Shown: positions 1 to 11,471, counted from the first letter of the stretch. The stretch is DNA of 64,000 bases from Rhodocyclales bacterium GT-UBC (GCA_003583745.1 QXPY01000006.1:229309-293308); one strand, 5' to 3'. Program-made: numbers and translations. Notes: generated by a model not told the origin, from the sequence alone.

Positions 1-2
1 TG

Positions 3-2620
<2,618 letters not shown>

Positions 2621-2665
2621 GGGCGAGGCGGGCAGGGCGTCGATGCCGCGTCTGATCTGTTAATA

Positions 2666-2687
2666 TACGAACCATATATAAATCGTA
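2666..2687. promoter_or_regulatory. Palindromic candidate operator before the ParD-like gene
   Basis: TACGA and TCGTA form inverted arms around an AT-rich 12-base core (ACCATATATAAA). It sits 15 bases before the ParD-like start, where a promoter is expected. Antitoxin-type ribbon-helix-helix proteins often bind such palindromes to repress their own operon, so autoregulation is inferred. Confidence 0.45.
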
Positions 2688-2701
2688 CATCGAGTCCACC
2701 T

Positions 2702-2935
2702 ATGGGTATCGTCAAAATTTCAGAGCAGATGCATGAAGCCCTGCGGCGCAGCAGCGGCGCCTTGAGCCGTTCGATCAACGCCCAGGCCGAGCATTGGCTG
2801 CGCGTCGGCATGCTTTCCGAACTCAATCCTTCGCTCAGCTACAGCGAAATCTGCCACCTGCTGATCAGTTCCGGCGAACTGGAGGCAGAGGCGGAAACGC
2901 CCGCTGCCAGCGTGCATCTGGCCAAGGTGGCGTGA
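2702..2935 (+). CDS. ParD-like antitoxin family protein
   Basis: A 77-residue protein opening MGIVKISEQMHEALRRSSGALSR and continuing into a helix-rich part (INAQAEHWLRVGML). This matches the ParD-like (DUF3423-type) family related to ribbon-helix-helix antitoxins. No ParE toxin lies beside it. Its stop (TGA) overlaps the ATG of map by one base, an arrangement known from other proteobacteria, so it probably acts as a regulator of map rather than as half of a toxin-antitoxin pair. That role is inference. Confidence 0.8.
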   Translation: MGIVKISEQMHEALRRSSGALSRSINAQAEHWLRVGMLSELNPSLSYSEICHLLISSGELEAEAETPAASVHLAKVA

Positions 2936-3756
2936 TGAGCAAGAAATCCCAGGTTCCCATCCATTCGCAAGCCGATATCGCCATGGCCCGCCGTTCAGGC
3001 GCTATGGCGGCCGAGGTGCTGCAGATGATCGGCGAGCACGTCAAGGCTGGCGTGTCGACCGACGAACTGGACCAGATCTGCCACGACTACATCGTCAATG
3101 TGCTGCAGGCGGTGCCGGCCAACGTCGGCTATCACGGCTACCCGAAGACCATCTGCGCTTCGGTGAACCATGTCATCTGCCACGGCATTCCGTCGGCCAA
3201 GCGCCTGAATGCCGGCGATATCGTCAATATCGATGTCGCCTTGATCAAGGATGGCTGGTTCGGCGACAGCAGCCGCATGTATTTCGTCGGCAAGCCGAGC
3301 ATCCTGGCCAAACGACTGGTGCGCACCACCTACGAGGCGATGCGGGCCGGCATCCTGGCTGTCCGTCCGGGGGCAACGCTGGGCGATGTCGGGCATGCCA
3401 TCCAGACCGTGGCCCACCGCGAGGGTTTCAGCGTCGTTCGCGAATACTGCGGCCACGGCATCGGGCAGGTTTATCACGACGAGCCGCAGGTGCTGCACTA
3501 CGGGCGGCCGGGTACTGGTTTGAAACTCGAACCGGGGATGATCTTCACCATCGAGCCGATGATCAACGCCGGGCGGGCTGAAACCAGCCAGTTGCCGGAC
3601 GGCTGGACGGTGGTCACAAAGGACCGCTCCCTGTCGGCCCAATGGGAGCACATGGTGGTCGTCACCGAAAGCGGTTTCGAGGTGCTGACCCCGTGGCCGG
3701 ACGGCTACGGCGACTATCCGGCCATCGAGGCGGCACCGGCGGCCATCGCTGCCTGA
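2935..3756 (+). CDS. map: Type I methionine aminopeptidase
   Basis: Removes the initiator methionine from nascent proteins. Its 273 residues contain the five metal ligands of the family: two Asp in VNIDVALIKDGWFGDSS, His in CGHGIG, Glu in FTIEPMI and Glu in QWEHMVVV. The start at 2935 overlaps the stop of the ParD-like gene by one base (TGATG). Many bacteria carry a second map copy next to rpsB; this copy, tied to a ParD-like gene, may be the accessory one. Confidence 0.95.
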   Translation: MSKKSQVPIHSQADIAMARRSGAMAAEVLQMIGEHVKAGVSTDELDQICHDYIVNVLQAVPANVGYHGYPKTICASVNHVICHGIPSAKRLNAGDIVNIDVALIKDGWFGDSSRMYFVGKPSILAKRLVRTTYEAMRAGILAVRPGATLGDVGHAIQTVAHREGFSVVREYCGHGIGQVYHDEPQVLHYGRPGTGLKLEPGMIFTIEPMINAGRAETSQLPDGWTVVTKDRSLSAQWEHMVVVTESGFEVLTPWPDGYGDYPAIEAAPAAIAA

Positions 3757-3917
3757 TTCTGCCTTGGGCAAGGCGGCCCGTGGCCGCTCTTGCCCGCCTT
3801 TGCAGATTTCCCTGTAAAAACAAGTTTCAAGCCTCGATTTCGGTGCGGCGCAAGGTAGAATGCGCCCCCTTTGGCCATCGCCTGTCCGGCGGGGCCGCTT
3901 CACCGGAAGATGATTCG

Positions 3918-5567
3918 ATGGCGGACGCCCAAACCCCTGCTGCACCCGATTTCTTTGACCGTCGGCGCACGGTCGCCCAGCCTGGCTTCAATCGCTGGCT
4001 GGTACCGCCCGCTGCGCTGGCCATCCATCTCTGCATCGGCATGGCTTACGGTTTTTCGGTTTTCTGGCTGCCGCTGTCGCGGGCGCTCGGCATCAGCAAG
4101 TCGATCGAATGTGCCAAGGACATCGGCTTCGTCGAGCAGCTGTTCAGCACTGGCTGCGACTGGAAAATTTCCATGCTGGGCTGGATGTACACCCTGTTCT
4201 TCGTCTTCCTCGGCTCCTCGGCGGCGATCTGGGGCGGCTGGCTGGAAAAGGCCGGGCCACGCAAGGCCGGGGTCGTTTCGGCGGTGTGCTGGTGCGGTGG
4301 ACTGGTGATCTCGGCACTGGGCGTGCATCTGCACCAGATCTGGCTGCTCTGGCTCGGTTCCGGTGTGATCGGCGGCATCGGCCTCGGTCTCGGTTACATT
4401 TCGCCGGTGTCGACGCTGATCAAGTGGTTCCCGGACCGGCGCGGCATGGCGACCGGCATGGCGATCATGGGTTTCGGCGGCGGGGCGATGATCGGTGCGC
4501 CGCTGGCCGACAAGCTGATGAAATATTTCGCCACCCCGACCTCGGTCGGCGTCGTCGAGACTTTCCTCGCCTTGGCCGCCATCTACTTCGTCTTCATGAT
4601 GGCCGGCGCCCTGGGCTACCGCGTGCCGGCCGAGAACTGGAAGCCGGCTGGCTGGACGCCGCCGGCCAAGGCCAGGACCTCGATGATCACCGACAGCCAT
4701 GTCCATCTCGATGTTGCCTGGAAGACGCGCCAGTTCTGGCTGATCTGGGCCGTACTCTGCCTCAACGTGACGGCCGGTATCGGCATCATCGGCATGGCTT
4801 CGCCGATGCTGCAGGAAGTCTTCGCCGGCAAGCTGATCGGTGTCGACGTCGCCTTCAACGAACTCGATGCGGCGCAGAAAGGTGCGATCGCCGCGGTCGC
4901 CGCCGGCTTCACCGGACTGCTTTCGCTGTTCAACATCGGCGGGCGCTTCTTCTGGGCTTCGCTGTCCGACCGGATCGGGCGCAAGGCGACCTATTTCACC
5001 TTTTTCCTGCTTGGCTTCGCACTGTATGCCGCCATCCCGGGTACGGCACGGGCCGGCAGCCTGGCGCTGTTCGTCGCCTTCTTCTGCATCATTCTGTCGA
5101 TGTACGGCGGTGGCTTCGCGACGGTGCCGGCCTACCTCGCCGACATGTTCGGCACCCGCTTCGTCGGCGCCATCCACGGCCGCCTGCTCACCGCCTGGTC
5201 GGCGGCCGGCATCTTCGGGCCGGTGCTGGTCAATTACATCCGCGAATACCAGCTCGAGCAGGGCGTCGCCCGCGCCGACGCCTACACCATCACCATGTAC
5301 ATCCTGGCCGGCCTGCTGGTCGTCGGCATGCTGTGCAACTGGCGAATTCACCAGGTGGCGGAAGAGCATCACATGACGCCGGAGGAGTTGGCCGCGGAAA
5401 AGAAGGGCGCCGACGACACGCACCCGCATTTCGTCGAGGACGTCTCGGCCCTGGTCAATGAGGCGAGCCATTCCTGGCGCGTCTTCCTGGCCTGGCTTGC
5501 GGTCTGCATTCCGCTCGGCTGGGGGGGCTGGATGACGATCCAGAAGACGATCGTGCTGTTCAGGTAG
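3918..5567 (+). CDS. OFA-family MFS transporter (oxalate/formate antiporter-like)
   Basis: Inner-membrane major facilitator carrier of about 549 residues with twelve hydrophobic segments and an additional C-terminal one (WRVFLAWLAVCIPLGWGGW). Family features are GMAYGFSVFWLPLSRALG in TM1, GGIGLGLGYISPVSTLIKWFPDRRG and DRIGRKAT. The ATG at 3918 has GGAAGA seven bases upstream. A roughly 30-residue insert after TM1 (SKSIECAKDIGFVEQL) is common in proteobacterial OFA proteins. The substrate is probably a small organic anion; nothing next to it says which. Confidence 0.85.
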   Translation: MADAQTPAAPDFFDRRRTVAQPGFNRWLVPPAALAIHLCIGMAYGFSVFWLPLSRALGISKSIECAKDIGFVEQLFSTGCDWKISMLGWMYTLFFVFLGSSAAIWGGWLEKAGPRKAGVVSAVCWCGGLVISALGVHLHQIWLLWLGSGVIGGIGLGLGYISPVSTLIKWFPDRRGMATGMAIMGFGGGAMIGAPLADKLMKYFATPTSVGVVETFLALAAIYFVFMMAGALGYRVPAENWKPAGWTPPAKARTSMITDSHVHLDVAWKTRQFWLIWAVLCLNVTAGIGIIGMASPMLQEVFAGKLIGVDVAFNELDAAQKGAIAAVAAGFTGLLSLFNIGGRFFWASLSDRIGRKATYFTFFLLGFALYAAIPGTARAGSLALFVAFFCIILSMYGGGFATVPAYLADMFGTRFVGAIHGRLLTAWSAAGIFGPVLVNYIREYQLEQGVARADAYTITMYILAGLLVVGMLCNWRIHQVAEEHHMTPEELAAEKKGADDTHPHFVEDVSALVNEASHSWRVFLAWLAVCIPLGWGGWMTIQKTIVLFR

Positions 5568-5722
5568 CCCGCTACGGACCGCAAGCGCGGCGTTTTGGCA
5601 TACTGCTGTCCGTTGACGCGTTATGGGCCATAGCCGTATCGGTTGATCGTTCTTGTGCGAAACCGCACGGCGGGGAGCCGGAGGGCGAGCGGGAATCAAC
5701 CCGGCGAACACTTTTCCGAGAG

Positions 5723-6649
5723 GTGACTGTCTTGAGCATTTTGTCGATGTCCCTGCGCTTGACGCGATTTGAAGGGCCGAACCGGGGTCAGGTTGTCTCG
5801 GTGACCGCTTGGGCATGCCGAGCCATTTCCTTGCTTTGGCTCGCTCTGCATGCCTGTCTGGCGATGGCCGATGGCGCGACGAATCCCGTTCAGACGCAAG
5901 GCTGGTTCACTTACATGGAAAAGGCGATGTTTGGTCGCGATAGCCCGATCAGACTTGAAGTACTGGCTACCGAGCCGAGCCAATGGAACGGGAAAATCGT
6001 CGTGATCAATCATGGCTCGACCGGGCGCGGGCATGGCGCCAACGGTTACGATGAAAGCCGGATCAAGACGCCTGTCCGGTTTGCGAAGCTCGGTTCTGCG
6101 TGGGTAGCCAAGGGCTATCGCGTGTTTGTCCTGATGCGGAAGGGGCGGGGTAACAGCGAAGGCAGCTTTACCGAGGAAGATGCCCGGACCTGTGCCTGGT
6201 CGGATCAAATGCGTGGCGTTGACGAAGCCATGGCGCAACTCGACCAGTTCATCGACTGGTTGCGGATCGAGTACAAGGTCGACAAGATCATTGTCATGGG
6301 GCACTCGCGGGGTGGATTTCTTGCCAGCCACTACAGTGCCCGGCATCCCGAAAAAGTGGATTTTGCCGTCAATATCAGCGGTGGCTGGACGACCGTTTGC
6401 GAGGCAAAGAACCGGATGACGCATCGGGCGTTGAACGATAGCGCCGGCCAGTTCAAGCGCCAGGCATGGATTTACTCGAGCAAGGACAGCTATTTTTCCG
6501 ATAGCGACCTCGACGATTACGCGCAAATTGCGGCCAAGACAGGAATTGACTTTATCAAGCTGGACACGCTGACCGGCGATGGTCACGCGTTTGCAACGGC
6601 AAATCCAAAATTGTGGGTGGACCGGGTCGAGAGAAGCATCGCAAGGTAG
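5723..6649 (+). CDS. Secreted alpha/beta hydrolase
   Basis: Hydrolase of unknown substrate. The nucleophile elbow is GHSRGG (IIVMGHSRGGFL) and the likely catalytic His is in GDGHAFA near the end; NHGSTGRG resembles the oxyanion-hole loop. A hydrophobic stretch (ISLLWLALHACLAMA) before ADGATN looks like a signal peptide, which would place the enzyme in the periplasm. The start is uncertain: GTG 5723, TTG 5732 (GAGAGG upstream), ATG 5747 and GTG 5801 are all in frame, and 5801 gives the most ordinary signal peptide length. Confidence 0.75.
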   Translation: MTVLSILSMSLRLTRFEGPNRGQVVSVTAWACRAISLLWLALHACLAMADGATNPVQTQGWFTYMEKAMFGRDSPIRLEVLATEPSQWNGKIVVINHGSTGRGHGANGYDESRIKTPVRFAKLGSAWVAKGYRVFVLMRKGRGNSEGSFTEEDARTCAWSDQMRGVDEAMAQLDQFIDWLRIEYKVDKIIVMGHSRGGFLASHYSARHPEKVDFAVNISGGWTTVCEAKNRMTHRALNDSAGQFKRQAWIYSSKDSYFSDSDLDDYAQIAAKTGIDFIKLDTLTGDGHAFATANPKLWVDRVERSIAR

Positions 6650-6682
6650 GGCCTGGTTCGGGCGGCAACTTTTCCTTTTCTC

Positions 6683-7093
6683 TTATTTGTTCCGCTCGCT
6701 TCGCGCAGCCATGATTTGCGGCAGATTGAACTCGATCCAGTCGGCGAGGGCTTCGACTTTTTTGGCGATTTCCTGACCGAGCGGGGTTAGCCGGTATTCG
6801 ACATGCGGTGGCACGACCGGATATGAAATGCGCTCGACAAATCCGTCGCTTTCGAGCCATTGCAGCGTTTGCGCCAGCATCTTTTCGCTGATGCCATTCA
6901 CCTTGCGGCGCAAATCGCTGAAACGCTGGGTGCCGCTTAGTAATCCAACCAGCAGCAAAACCCCCCAGCGACTGGTGACATGTTTCATCACGTCCCGTGA
7001 AGGGCATTTTTCCGAGAACAGATTCCCTCGCATCATCATCATGTCAGCGAGTTTGATGCCCCCTTTGAGGGTGAATTCAGGATAGTCATCCAT
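6683..7093 (-). CDS. HxlR-family transcriptional regulator (YtfH-like)
   Basis: A 136-residue winged-helix regulator with the HxlR pattern: a Cys at CPSRDVMKHVTSRWGVLLL, then RFSDLRRKVNGISEKMLAQTL (recognition helix) and the wing VERISYPVVPPHVEYRLT. Members sense quinones or aldehydes through the N-terminal Cys. It is divergent from qorB, the same arrangement as E. coli ytfH/ytfG, so it probably represses qorB and itself. Start chosen at MDDYPEF. Confidence 0.88.
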   Translation of the reverse strand: MDDYPEFTLKGGIKLADMMMMRGNLFSEKCPSRDVMKHVTSRWGVLLLVGLLSGTQRFSDLRRKVNGISEKMLAQTLQWLESDGFVERISYPVVPPHVEYRLTPLGQEIAKKVEALADWIEFNLPQIMAARSERNK

Positions 7094-7114
7094 CTCAAGC
7101 TTACCTTTGGGTGC

Positions 7115-7135
7115 GTACTTACAAAAAGTTAGTGC
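7115..7135. promoter_or_regulatory. Candidate HxlR operator between regulator and qorB
   Basis: GTACTTAC and GTTAGTGC form an imperfect inverted repeat (6 of 8 pairs) around AAAAA in the 90-base divergent intergenic region. HxlR/YodB-type regulators bind ACTTAC-like palindromes, so this is a reasonable operator for both directions. Confidence 0.5.
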
Positions 7136-7183
7136 AGTCGGTATTCTGCCGATTCCCCTCACCGAAATAAAGGAAATTCGAAC

Positions 7184-8041
7184 ATGGTTATCGTTACTGG
7201 AGCGACCGGCCAACTGGGCCGTCTGGTCATCGACGCGCTTTTGCAGAAGCTGCCGGCAAGCGAAATCGCCGCCGTGGTACGCGATCCGAACAAGGCAGCC
7301 GACCTGGCGGCGCGCGGCATTGAAATCCGTCAGGCCGATTACGACCAGCCGGCCAGCCTTGCCGCTGCCTTCAAGCAGGGCGAAAAACTGTTGCTGATCT
7401 CGGCCAACGAAGTTGGTCGCCGTGTTCCGCAGCACCAGGCGGTCATCGATGCAGCAAAACGCGCTGGTGTGAGTTTGCTGGCCTATACCAGCATCCTGCA
7501 TGCCGATACCTCACCGCTGCCGCTCGCTGCCGAACACAAGGAAACCGAGCGCCTGATCCAGGCTTCCGGCCTGCCGGCGGTGGTCCTGCGCAACGGCTGG
7601 TACACCGAGAACTATCTGGCCGGTATTCCGACCGCCTTGCAGTACGGCGTGGTGCTGGGCAGTGCCGGCGAGGGCCGCATTGCCTCGGCCGCCCGTGCCG
7701 ATTATGCCGCTGCGGCCGCCACCGTGCTGACGCAGGATGGCCACGCAGGGCGCATCTACGAACTGGCGGGCGACGGGGCTTACACCCTGGCCGAACTGGC
7801 GGCGGAAATCACCCGTCAATCGGGCAAGACCGTGGTCTATCAGAACATGCCGGAGGCGGATTTCAAAGCGGCGTTGCTCGGTGCCGGCTTACCCGATTTC
7901 CTGGCGACCTTGCTGGCCGAGTCGGATGTCGGTGCCAGCAAGGGCGGCTTGCATGACGATGGCCGGCAGTTGAGCCAACTGATCGGCCGCCCGACGGCAC
8001 CGCTGGCCGACATGGTCAAGGCTGCACTGCCCGCAGCTTGA
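7184..8041 (+). CDS. qorB: NAD(P)H:quinone oxidoreductase, NmrA/SDR type
   Basis: Atypical short-chain dehydrogenase of 285 residues. The N-terminus MVIVTGATGQLGRLVID is the dinucleotide-binding motif. The rest follows E. coli YtfG/QorB: AYTSILHADTSPLPLAAEHKETE, VLRNGWYTENY and the C-terminal DDGRQLSQLIGRPT. Such enzymes reduce quinones and protect against electrophiles. The divergent HxlR gene supports quinone-responsive control. Confidence 0.9.
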   Translation: MVIVTGATGQLGRLVIDALLQKLPASEIAAVVRDPNKAADLAARGIEIRQADYDQPASLAAAFKQGEKLLLISANEVGRRVPQHQAVIDAAKRAGVSLLAYTSILHADTSPLPLAAEHKETERLIQASGLPAVVLRNGWYTENYLAGIPTALQYGVVLGSAGEGRIASAARADYAAAAATVLTQDGHAGRIYELAGDGAYTLAELAAEITRQSGKTVVYQNMPEADFKAALLGAGLPDFLATLLAESDVGASKGGLHDDGRQLSQLIGRPTAPLADMVKAALPAA

Positions 8042-8055
8042 GTTGATGCTTGAAC

Positions 8056-8083
8056 ACAGGCCAGCCCAAGCGGACTGGCCTGT
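8056..8083. terminator. Hairpin between convergent qorB and maoC
   Basis: ACAGGCCAG and CTGGCCTGT form a perfect nine-base-pair stem around ten bases in the 48-base gap between convergent genes. Neither side has a good T-run, so a shared terminator is plausible but not typical. Confidence 0.45.
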
Positions 8084-8089
8084 GAGCGA

Positions 8090-8518
8090 TCAGGCGGCGC
8101 TGGTACAGAGCAGCGTCGCTTCACCTTCCAGGACGACGGTCTCGCCGACCCGGCAGATGGTTTCGACGATGGTGCGGCGTTTTTCGACCAGCACTTCCTT
8201 GATCGTTGCGGTGGCCACCACCGTGTCGCCGGCCCTGACCGGCGCCTTGAATTTCAGCGTCTGGCCGAGATAGACCGTCCCCGGTCCAGGCAGCTTGTTG
8301 GCCAGCACGGCCGAAATGAAGCCGGCAGTCAGCATGCCATGGGCGATGCGGGTCTTGAAAGGCGTGGTGCGGGCGAAGTCTTCGTTCAGATGCACCGGAT
8401 TGATGTCGGTCGACAGGCCGGCATAAAGCACGATATCGGTCTCGGTGACCGTCTTGGCGATGCTGGCCGTCTGGCCCACCTGCAAATCCTGAATATCGTA
8501 ACCACCTTGCGAGTTCAT
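8090..8518 (-). CDS. MaoC-like (R)-specific enoyl-CoA hydratase
   Basis: A 142-residue hotdog-fold protein of the PhaJ/MaoC type. The hydratase motif is LYAGLSTDINPVHLNEDFA, with catalytic Asp and His, followed by RIAHGMLTAGF. It is the last gene of the minus-strand sulfolactate operon, 27 bases after comC. No step of sulfolactate breakdown needs an enoyl-CoA hydratase, so its role there is unknown; it may act on a CoA-linked product or simply be co-transcribed. Confidence 0.88.
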   Translation of the reverse strand: MNSQGGYDIQDLQVGQTASIAKTVTETDIVLYAGLSTDINPVHLNEDFARTTPFKTRIAHGMLTAGFISAVLANKLPGPGTVYLGQTLKFKAPVRAGDTVVATATIKEVLVEKRRTIVETICRVGETVVLEGEATLLCTSAA

Positions 8519-8545
8519 GCGTCTTTCTCCTGTGTTGTGAATCGG

Positions 8546-9553
8546 TTATTGCGCCGCCGCCAGTTGTTGCAATTGGCGCAGCAGTTTTTCCGGTAGCTCG
8601 ATGCCGTCACGCTCGGCCCGTGCCCGGTTGGCGTCGCGGCGGCAGCCGGGCAAGCGGACGCCGGCGTCGGCGCTCATCGCGGCAAGCAGGACTTCGAGTC
8701 GTTCGGCGTAACTGTCGCTGCCGGAGAGGGCTGCCGGATTGATGACCAGGAATAGCTGGCCGATGGCTGCCTTGTTGCCGGTTTCCGAGAAGAACGAATC
8801 GGCCTCGAAGGCAAAGGCGGCACCGGCCACTGCCCCGATCAGCAGTTCGACCCAGAGGGCCAGCATGGCCCCTTTGACGCCACCGGCCGGCAACATGCTG
8901 CCTTGCAGGCCAAGTTCCGGGTCGGTCGTCGGTGTTCCGTCCGGTGCCAGCGCCCAGGTGGGTGGGATCGCCTGCTTGTTCTGGGCGGCGACCAGCAGCT
9001 TGCCGCGGGCCACTTCCGACAAGGAAAGGTCGATGACCAACGGTGCTGCGGCACGGCGAGGGAAGATCGCGGCAATCGGATTGGTCCCGAACAAGGGCGT
9101 TTTGCCGCCCCAGGGGGCGATCGCTGCCGGAGAATTGCCCAGTGCCAGGCCGACCAGTCCGGCTTCGGCGACCGCTTCGAGATGATGGGCGGCGGCGCCG
9201 AAATGGTTGCTGCGCACCACCGAGGCCAGACCGATGCCTTGTAGGCGGGCGACCGCGATGGCTTCGCCGACCGCCAGCCGGCATGCCGGGTAGGCCAGGC
9301 CGTCGCCGGCATCGATGACGCGTACGGCGCCGCTGCTGCGAATGACGCGCGGTATGGCCTGGCCATCGACGCGACCGTGGCGGAGATGGGCGGCATAAAG
9401 CGGAATGCGCGACACGCCGTGCGAGGCGAGTCCGGCCGCATCGGCGGCAACCAGCGCCAGGGCGGTGTCGATGGCGGCGGCCGGTGCGGCACCGGCGGCA
9501 ATCAGGGCTTGTGTGGCGAGATTCTGCAGGGCTTCCAGCGAAAGGGCGGGCAT
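8546..9553 (-). CDS. comC: Ldh-family dehydrogenase, probable (R)-sulfolactate dehydrogenase ComC
   Basis: Malate/L-lactate/ureidoglycolate-type NAD(P) dehydrogenase of about 335 residues, with SHGVSRIPLY, VVRSNHFGAAAHHLE (catalytic His) and PWGGKTPLFGTNPIA. Next to suyAB and slcC it fits ComC, which reduces 3-sulfopyruvate to (R)-sulfolactate, the isomer SuyAB cleaves. The family alone would not fix this; context does. Start chosen at MPALSLEAL (AAGGA upstream); an ATG nine codons earlier (9580) also has a GGAG site. Confidence 0.78.
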   Translation of the reverse strand: MPALSLEALQNLATQALIAAGAAPAAAIDTALALVAADAAGLASHGVSRIPLYAAHLRHGRVDGQAIPRVIRSSGAVRVIDAGDGLAYPACRLAVGEAIAVARLQGIGLASVVRSNHFGAAAHHLEAVAEAGLVGLALGNSPAAIAPWGGKTPLFGTNPIAAIFPRRAAAPLVIDLSLSEVARGKLLVAAQNKQAIPPTWALAPDGTPTTDPELGLQGSMLPAGGVKGAMLALWVELLIGAVAGAAFAFEADSFFSETGNKAAIGQLFLVINPAALSGSDSYAERLEVLLAAMSADAGVRLPGCRRDANRARAERDGIELPEKLLRQLQQLAAAQ

Positions 9554-9643
9554 GGTTTTCCTTGAGAGGCTTTGAGGCATGGCGGTCTCCGGGGCCAGGC
9601 CGAAACGTTCAGCGGCCCCGGAGGTAAGCAGTCGGGTGGGGGT

Positions 9644-10579
9644 TCAGCCGAGGCTTTGCGCCACGCGCTCGGCGATCAGCTTGCTGACCCGGACATTGGC
9701 TTCGCGACTCAGCCCGGCGATATGCGGGGTGAGCCAGACGTTGGGCAGCCCGGCCAGCGGCGAGCCGGCGGCAAGCGGTTCTTGGGCAAAGACGTCGATG
9801 GCTGCACCGGAGAGATGGCCGCTGCGCAAGGCGTCGGCCAGCGCCGCCTCGTCGACGATGCCGCCGCGTGCGGTGTTGATCAGCAGCGCACCGGGCTTCA
9901 GTCGGGCCAGCGTTTCCCGGCCGAACAGGCCGCGCGTGCCGGCATTGAGCGGCAGGTGCAGCGAAACGACATCGGCCTCGGCAAGCAATTGCTCGAAGCC
10001 GACCGGTTCGACGTTCTGGTAGGCCCAGACCAGTGAATCGTCACGGTGGGCCGGGTCGTGGGCGATGACGCGCAGGCCGATGGCGCCGGCCAGTTTGGCG
10101 GTCAGCTGGCCGATGTCGCCGAAGCCGACCAGGCCCAGCGTCTTGCCGTAGGCCTCGCGGCCATCCGAAAGATAGGCTCGCGGCCATTTGCCGGCGGCGA
10201 TGTCGTCGCTGCGGTCATACGCGCCGCGCAGGCCGATCAGGGTCATCGCCAACACGTATTCGGCCACCGCCCGCGCATTGGCGCCCAGTGCCGGATGCAC
10301 GACGATGCGGCGCGCCTGACAGCCGTCGAGATCGATGTTGTCCAGCCCGACACCGAGCCGACCGACCACCTCGAGCTTCGGGGCGCGGGTCAGCAGATCG
10401 GCATTGACCTGGGTACGGTTGCGGACGATCAGGGCGCGGGCATTTTCGAGCAGGGGATAGATCGCCTCGCCCTGATCGACCAGCTCCGGATCGTAATGAA
10501 CGACATACTTCTCGCGCAGCGCCTCGACGGCGCTGCTTTCCATGAATTCCGTGATGACGATGGTCGGCGTGTCAGACAT
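9644..10579 (-). CDS. slcC: Probable (S)-sulfolactate dehydrogenase SlcC
   Basis: D-2-hydroxyacid dehydrogenase family protein, 311 residues, resembling phosphoglycerate dehydrogenase without its regulatory domain. Visible are VVGRLGVGLDNID, the nucleotide-binding GLVGFGDIGQLTAK, catalytic Arg in INTARGGIVDE and catalytic His in LTPHIAGLS. With comC and suyAB it fits SlcC, which oxidises (S)-sulfolactate to sulfopyruvate. It overlaps the permease stop by eight bases. Confidence 0.8.
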   Translation of the reverse strand: MSDTPTIVITEFMESSAVEALREKYVVHYDPELVDQGEAIYPLLENARALIVRNRTQVNADLLTRAPKLEVVGRLGVGLDNIDLDGCQARRIVVHPALGANARAVAEYVLAMTLIGLRGAYDRSDDIAAGKWPRAYLSDGREAYGKTLGLVGFGDIGQLTAKLAGAIGLRVIAHDPAHRDDSLVWAYQNVEPVGFEQLLAEADVVSLHLPLNAGTRGLFGRETLARLKPGALLINTARGGIVDEAALADALRSGHLSGAAIDVFAQEPLAAGSPLAGLPNVWLTPHIAGLSREANVRVSKLIAERVAQSLG

Positions 10580-11471
10580 GCATCCCCCAGCGGCGCACGG
10601 TACGGGTTTCGATAGTGCGGAAGATCAGGTTCTCGACGGCCAGACCGATCAGGATCACGGTGAGCAGGCCAGCGAAGACCGAAGGGATTTCCAGCTGGTT
10701 CTTGTTTTCGTAGATGAACCAGCCCAGGCCACCCGAGCCCGAGCTGACGCCGAAGACCAGTTCGGCGGCGATCAGCGTCCGCCAGGCGAACGCCCAGCCG
10801 TTCTTGAGACCGGAAAGAATCGACGGAAACGCTGCCGGAATCAGGATCTGCGTCACGTAGCGCGGGCCGGACAGGCCGTAGTTGCGGCCGACCATGCGCA
10901 GCGTCGTCGATACCGACTTGAAGCCGGCGTGGGTACTCAACGCGACCGGCCAGAGCACCGAATGCACCAGCACGAAGATCAGGCTGCCGTTGCCCAGGCC
11001 GAACCAGAGCAGGGCCAGCGGCAGCAGCGCGATGGCGGGCAGCGGGTTGAACATCGCGGTCAGCGTTTCCAGCAGGTCGTTGCCGAGGCGTGAACCGATG
11101 GCGATGCCGGTGAGCAGCGTGGCGAGGACGATGCCGCCGCCGTAGCCGGTGAGCAGGATTTTCAGCGTGAAGCTGGCGCGGGTCAGCAGGGCGCCGGATT
11201 CGATGCCGTCGAACAGGGCTTCCAGCGTTGCGCCGAAGGTCGGGAAGAGCAGCGGGTTGTTGAGGCGGCTGGCATAGAGCTGCCAGGCTGCGGCAAGCAG
11301 CACCAGGATCAGCGTCTTGCGCAGCGTCGGGATGTTGTAGAGCGTCTCGGCCAGGCCGAGTGGCCGTTCGGCCAGCACCGGCGCCGGGTCGGCGGCCGGT
11401 GCTGGGGTCGGCGCGGCCGACAGTTTGGGCTGGAGCAAGGCGCCGGCCGGGTATCCGGTATCAAGCGACAT
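10572..11471 (-). CDS. ABC transporter permease, taurine/sulfonate type
   Basis: Inner-membrane permease of about 299 residues of the SsuC/TauC family, with six hydrophobic segments and the EAA-type loop NYGLSGPRYVTQILIPAAFPSILSGLKNGWAFAW. A proline/alanine-rich 40-residue N-terminal extension (SAAPTPAPAADPAP) precedes the membrane part. The start at MSLDTGYPAG overlaps the ATPase stop by eleven bases. It lies between the ATPase and slcC, so the likely substrate is sulfolactate or a related sulfonate. Confidence 0.88.
   Translation of the reverse strand: MSLDTGYPAGALLQPKLSAAPTPAPAADPAPVLAERPLGLAETLYNIPTLRKTLILVLLAAAWQLYASRLNNPLLFPTFGATLEALFDGIESGALLTRASFTLKILLTGYGGGIVLATLLTGIAIGSRLGNDLLETLTAMFNPLPAIALLPLALLWFGLGNGSLIFVLVHSVLWPVALSTHAGFKSVSTTLRMVGRNYGLSGPRYVTQILIPAAFPSILSGLKNGWAFAWRTLIAAELVFGVSSGSGGLGWFIYENKNQLEIPSVFAGLLTVILIGLAVENLIFRTIETRTVRRWGMHV

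Noticed and set aside
2702..3756. A type II toxin-antitoxin pair
   Set aside because: Only the antitoxin-like member is present; the overlapping gene is methionine aminopeptidase, not a toxin.
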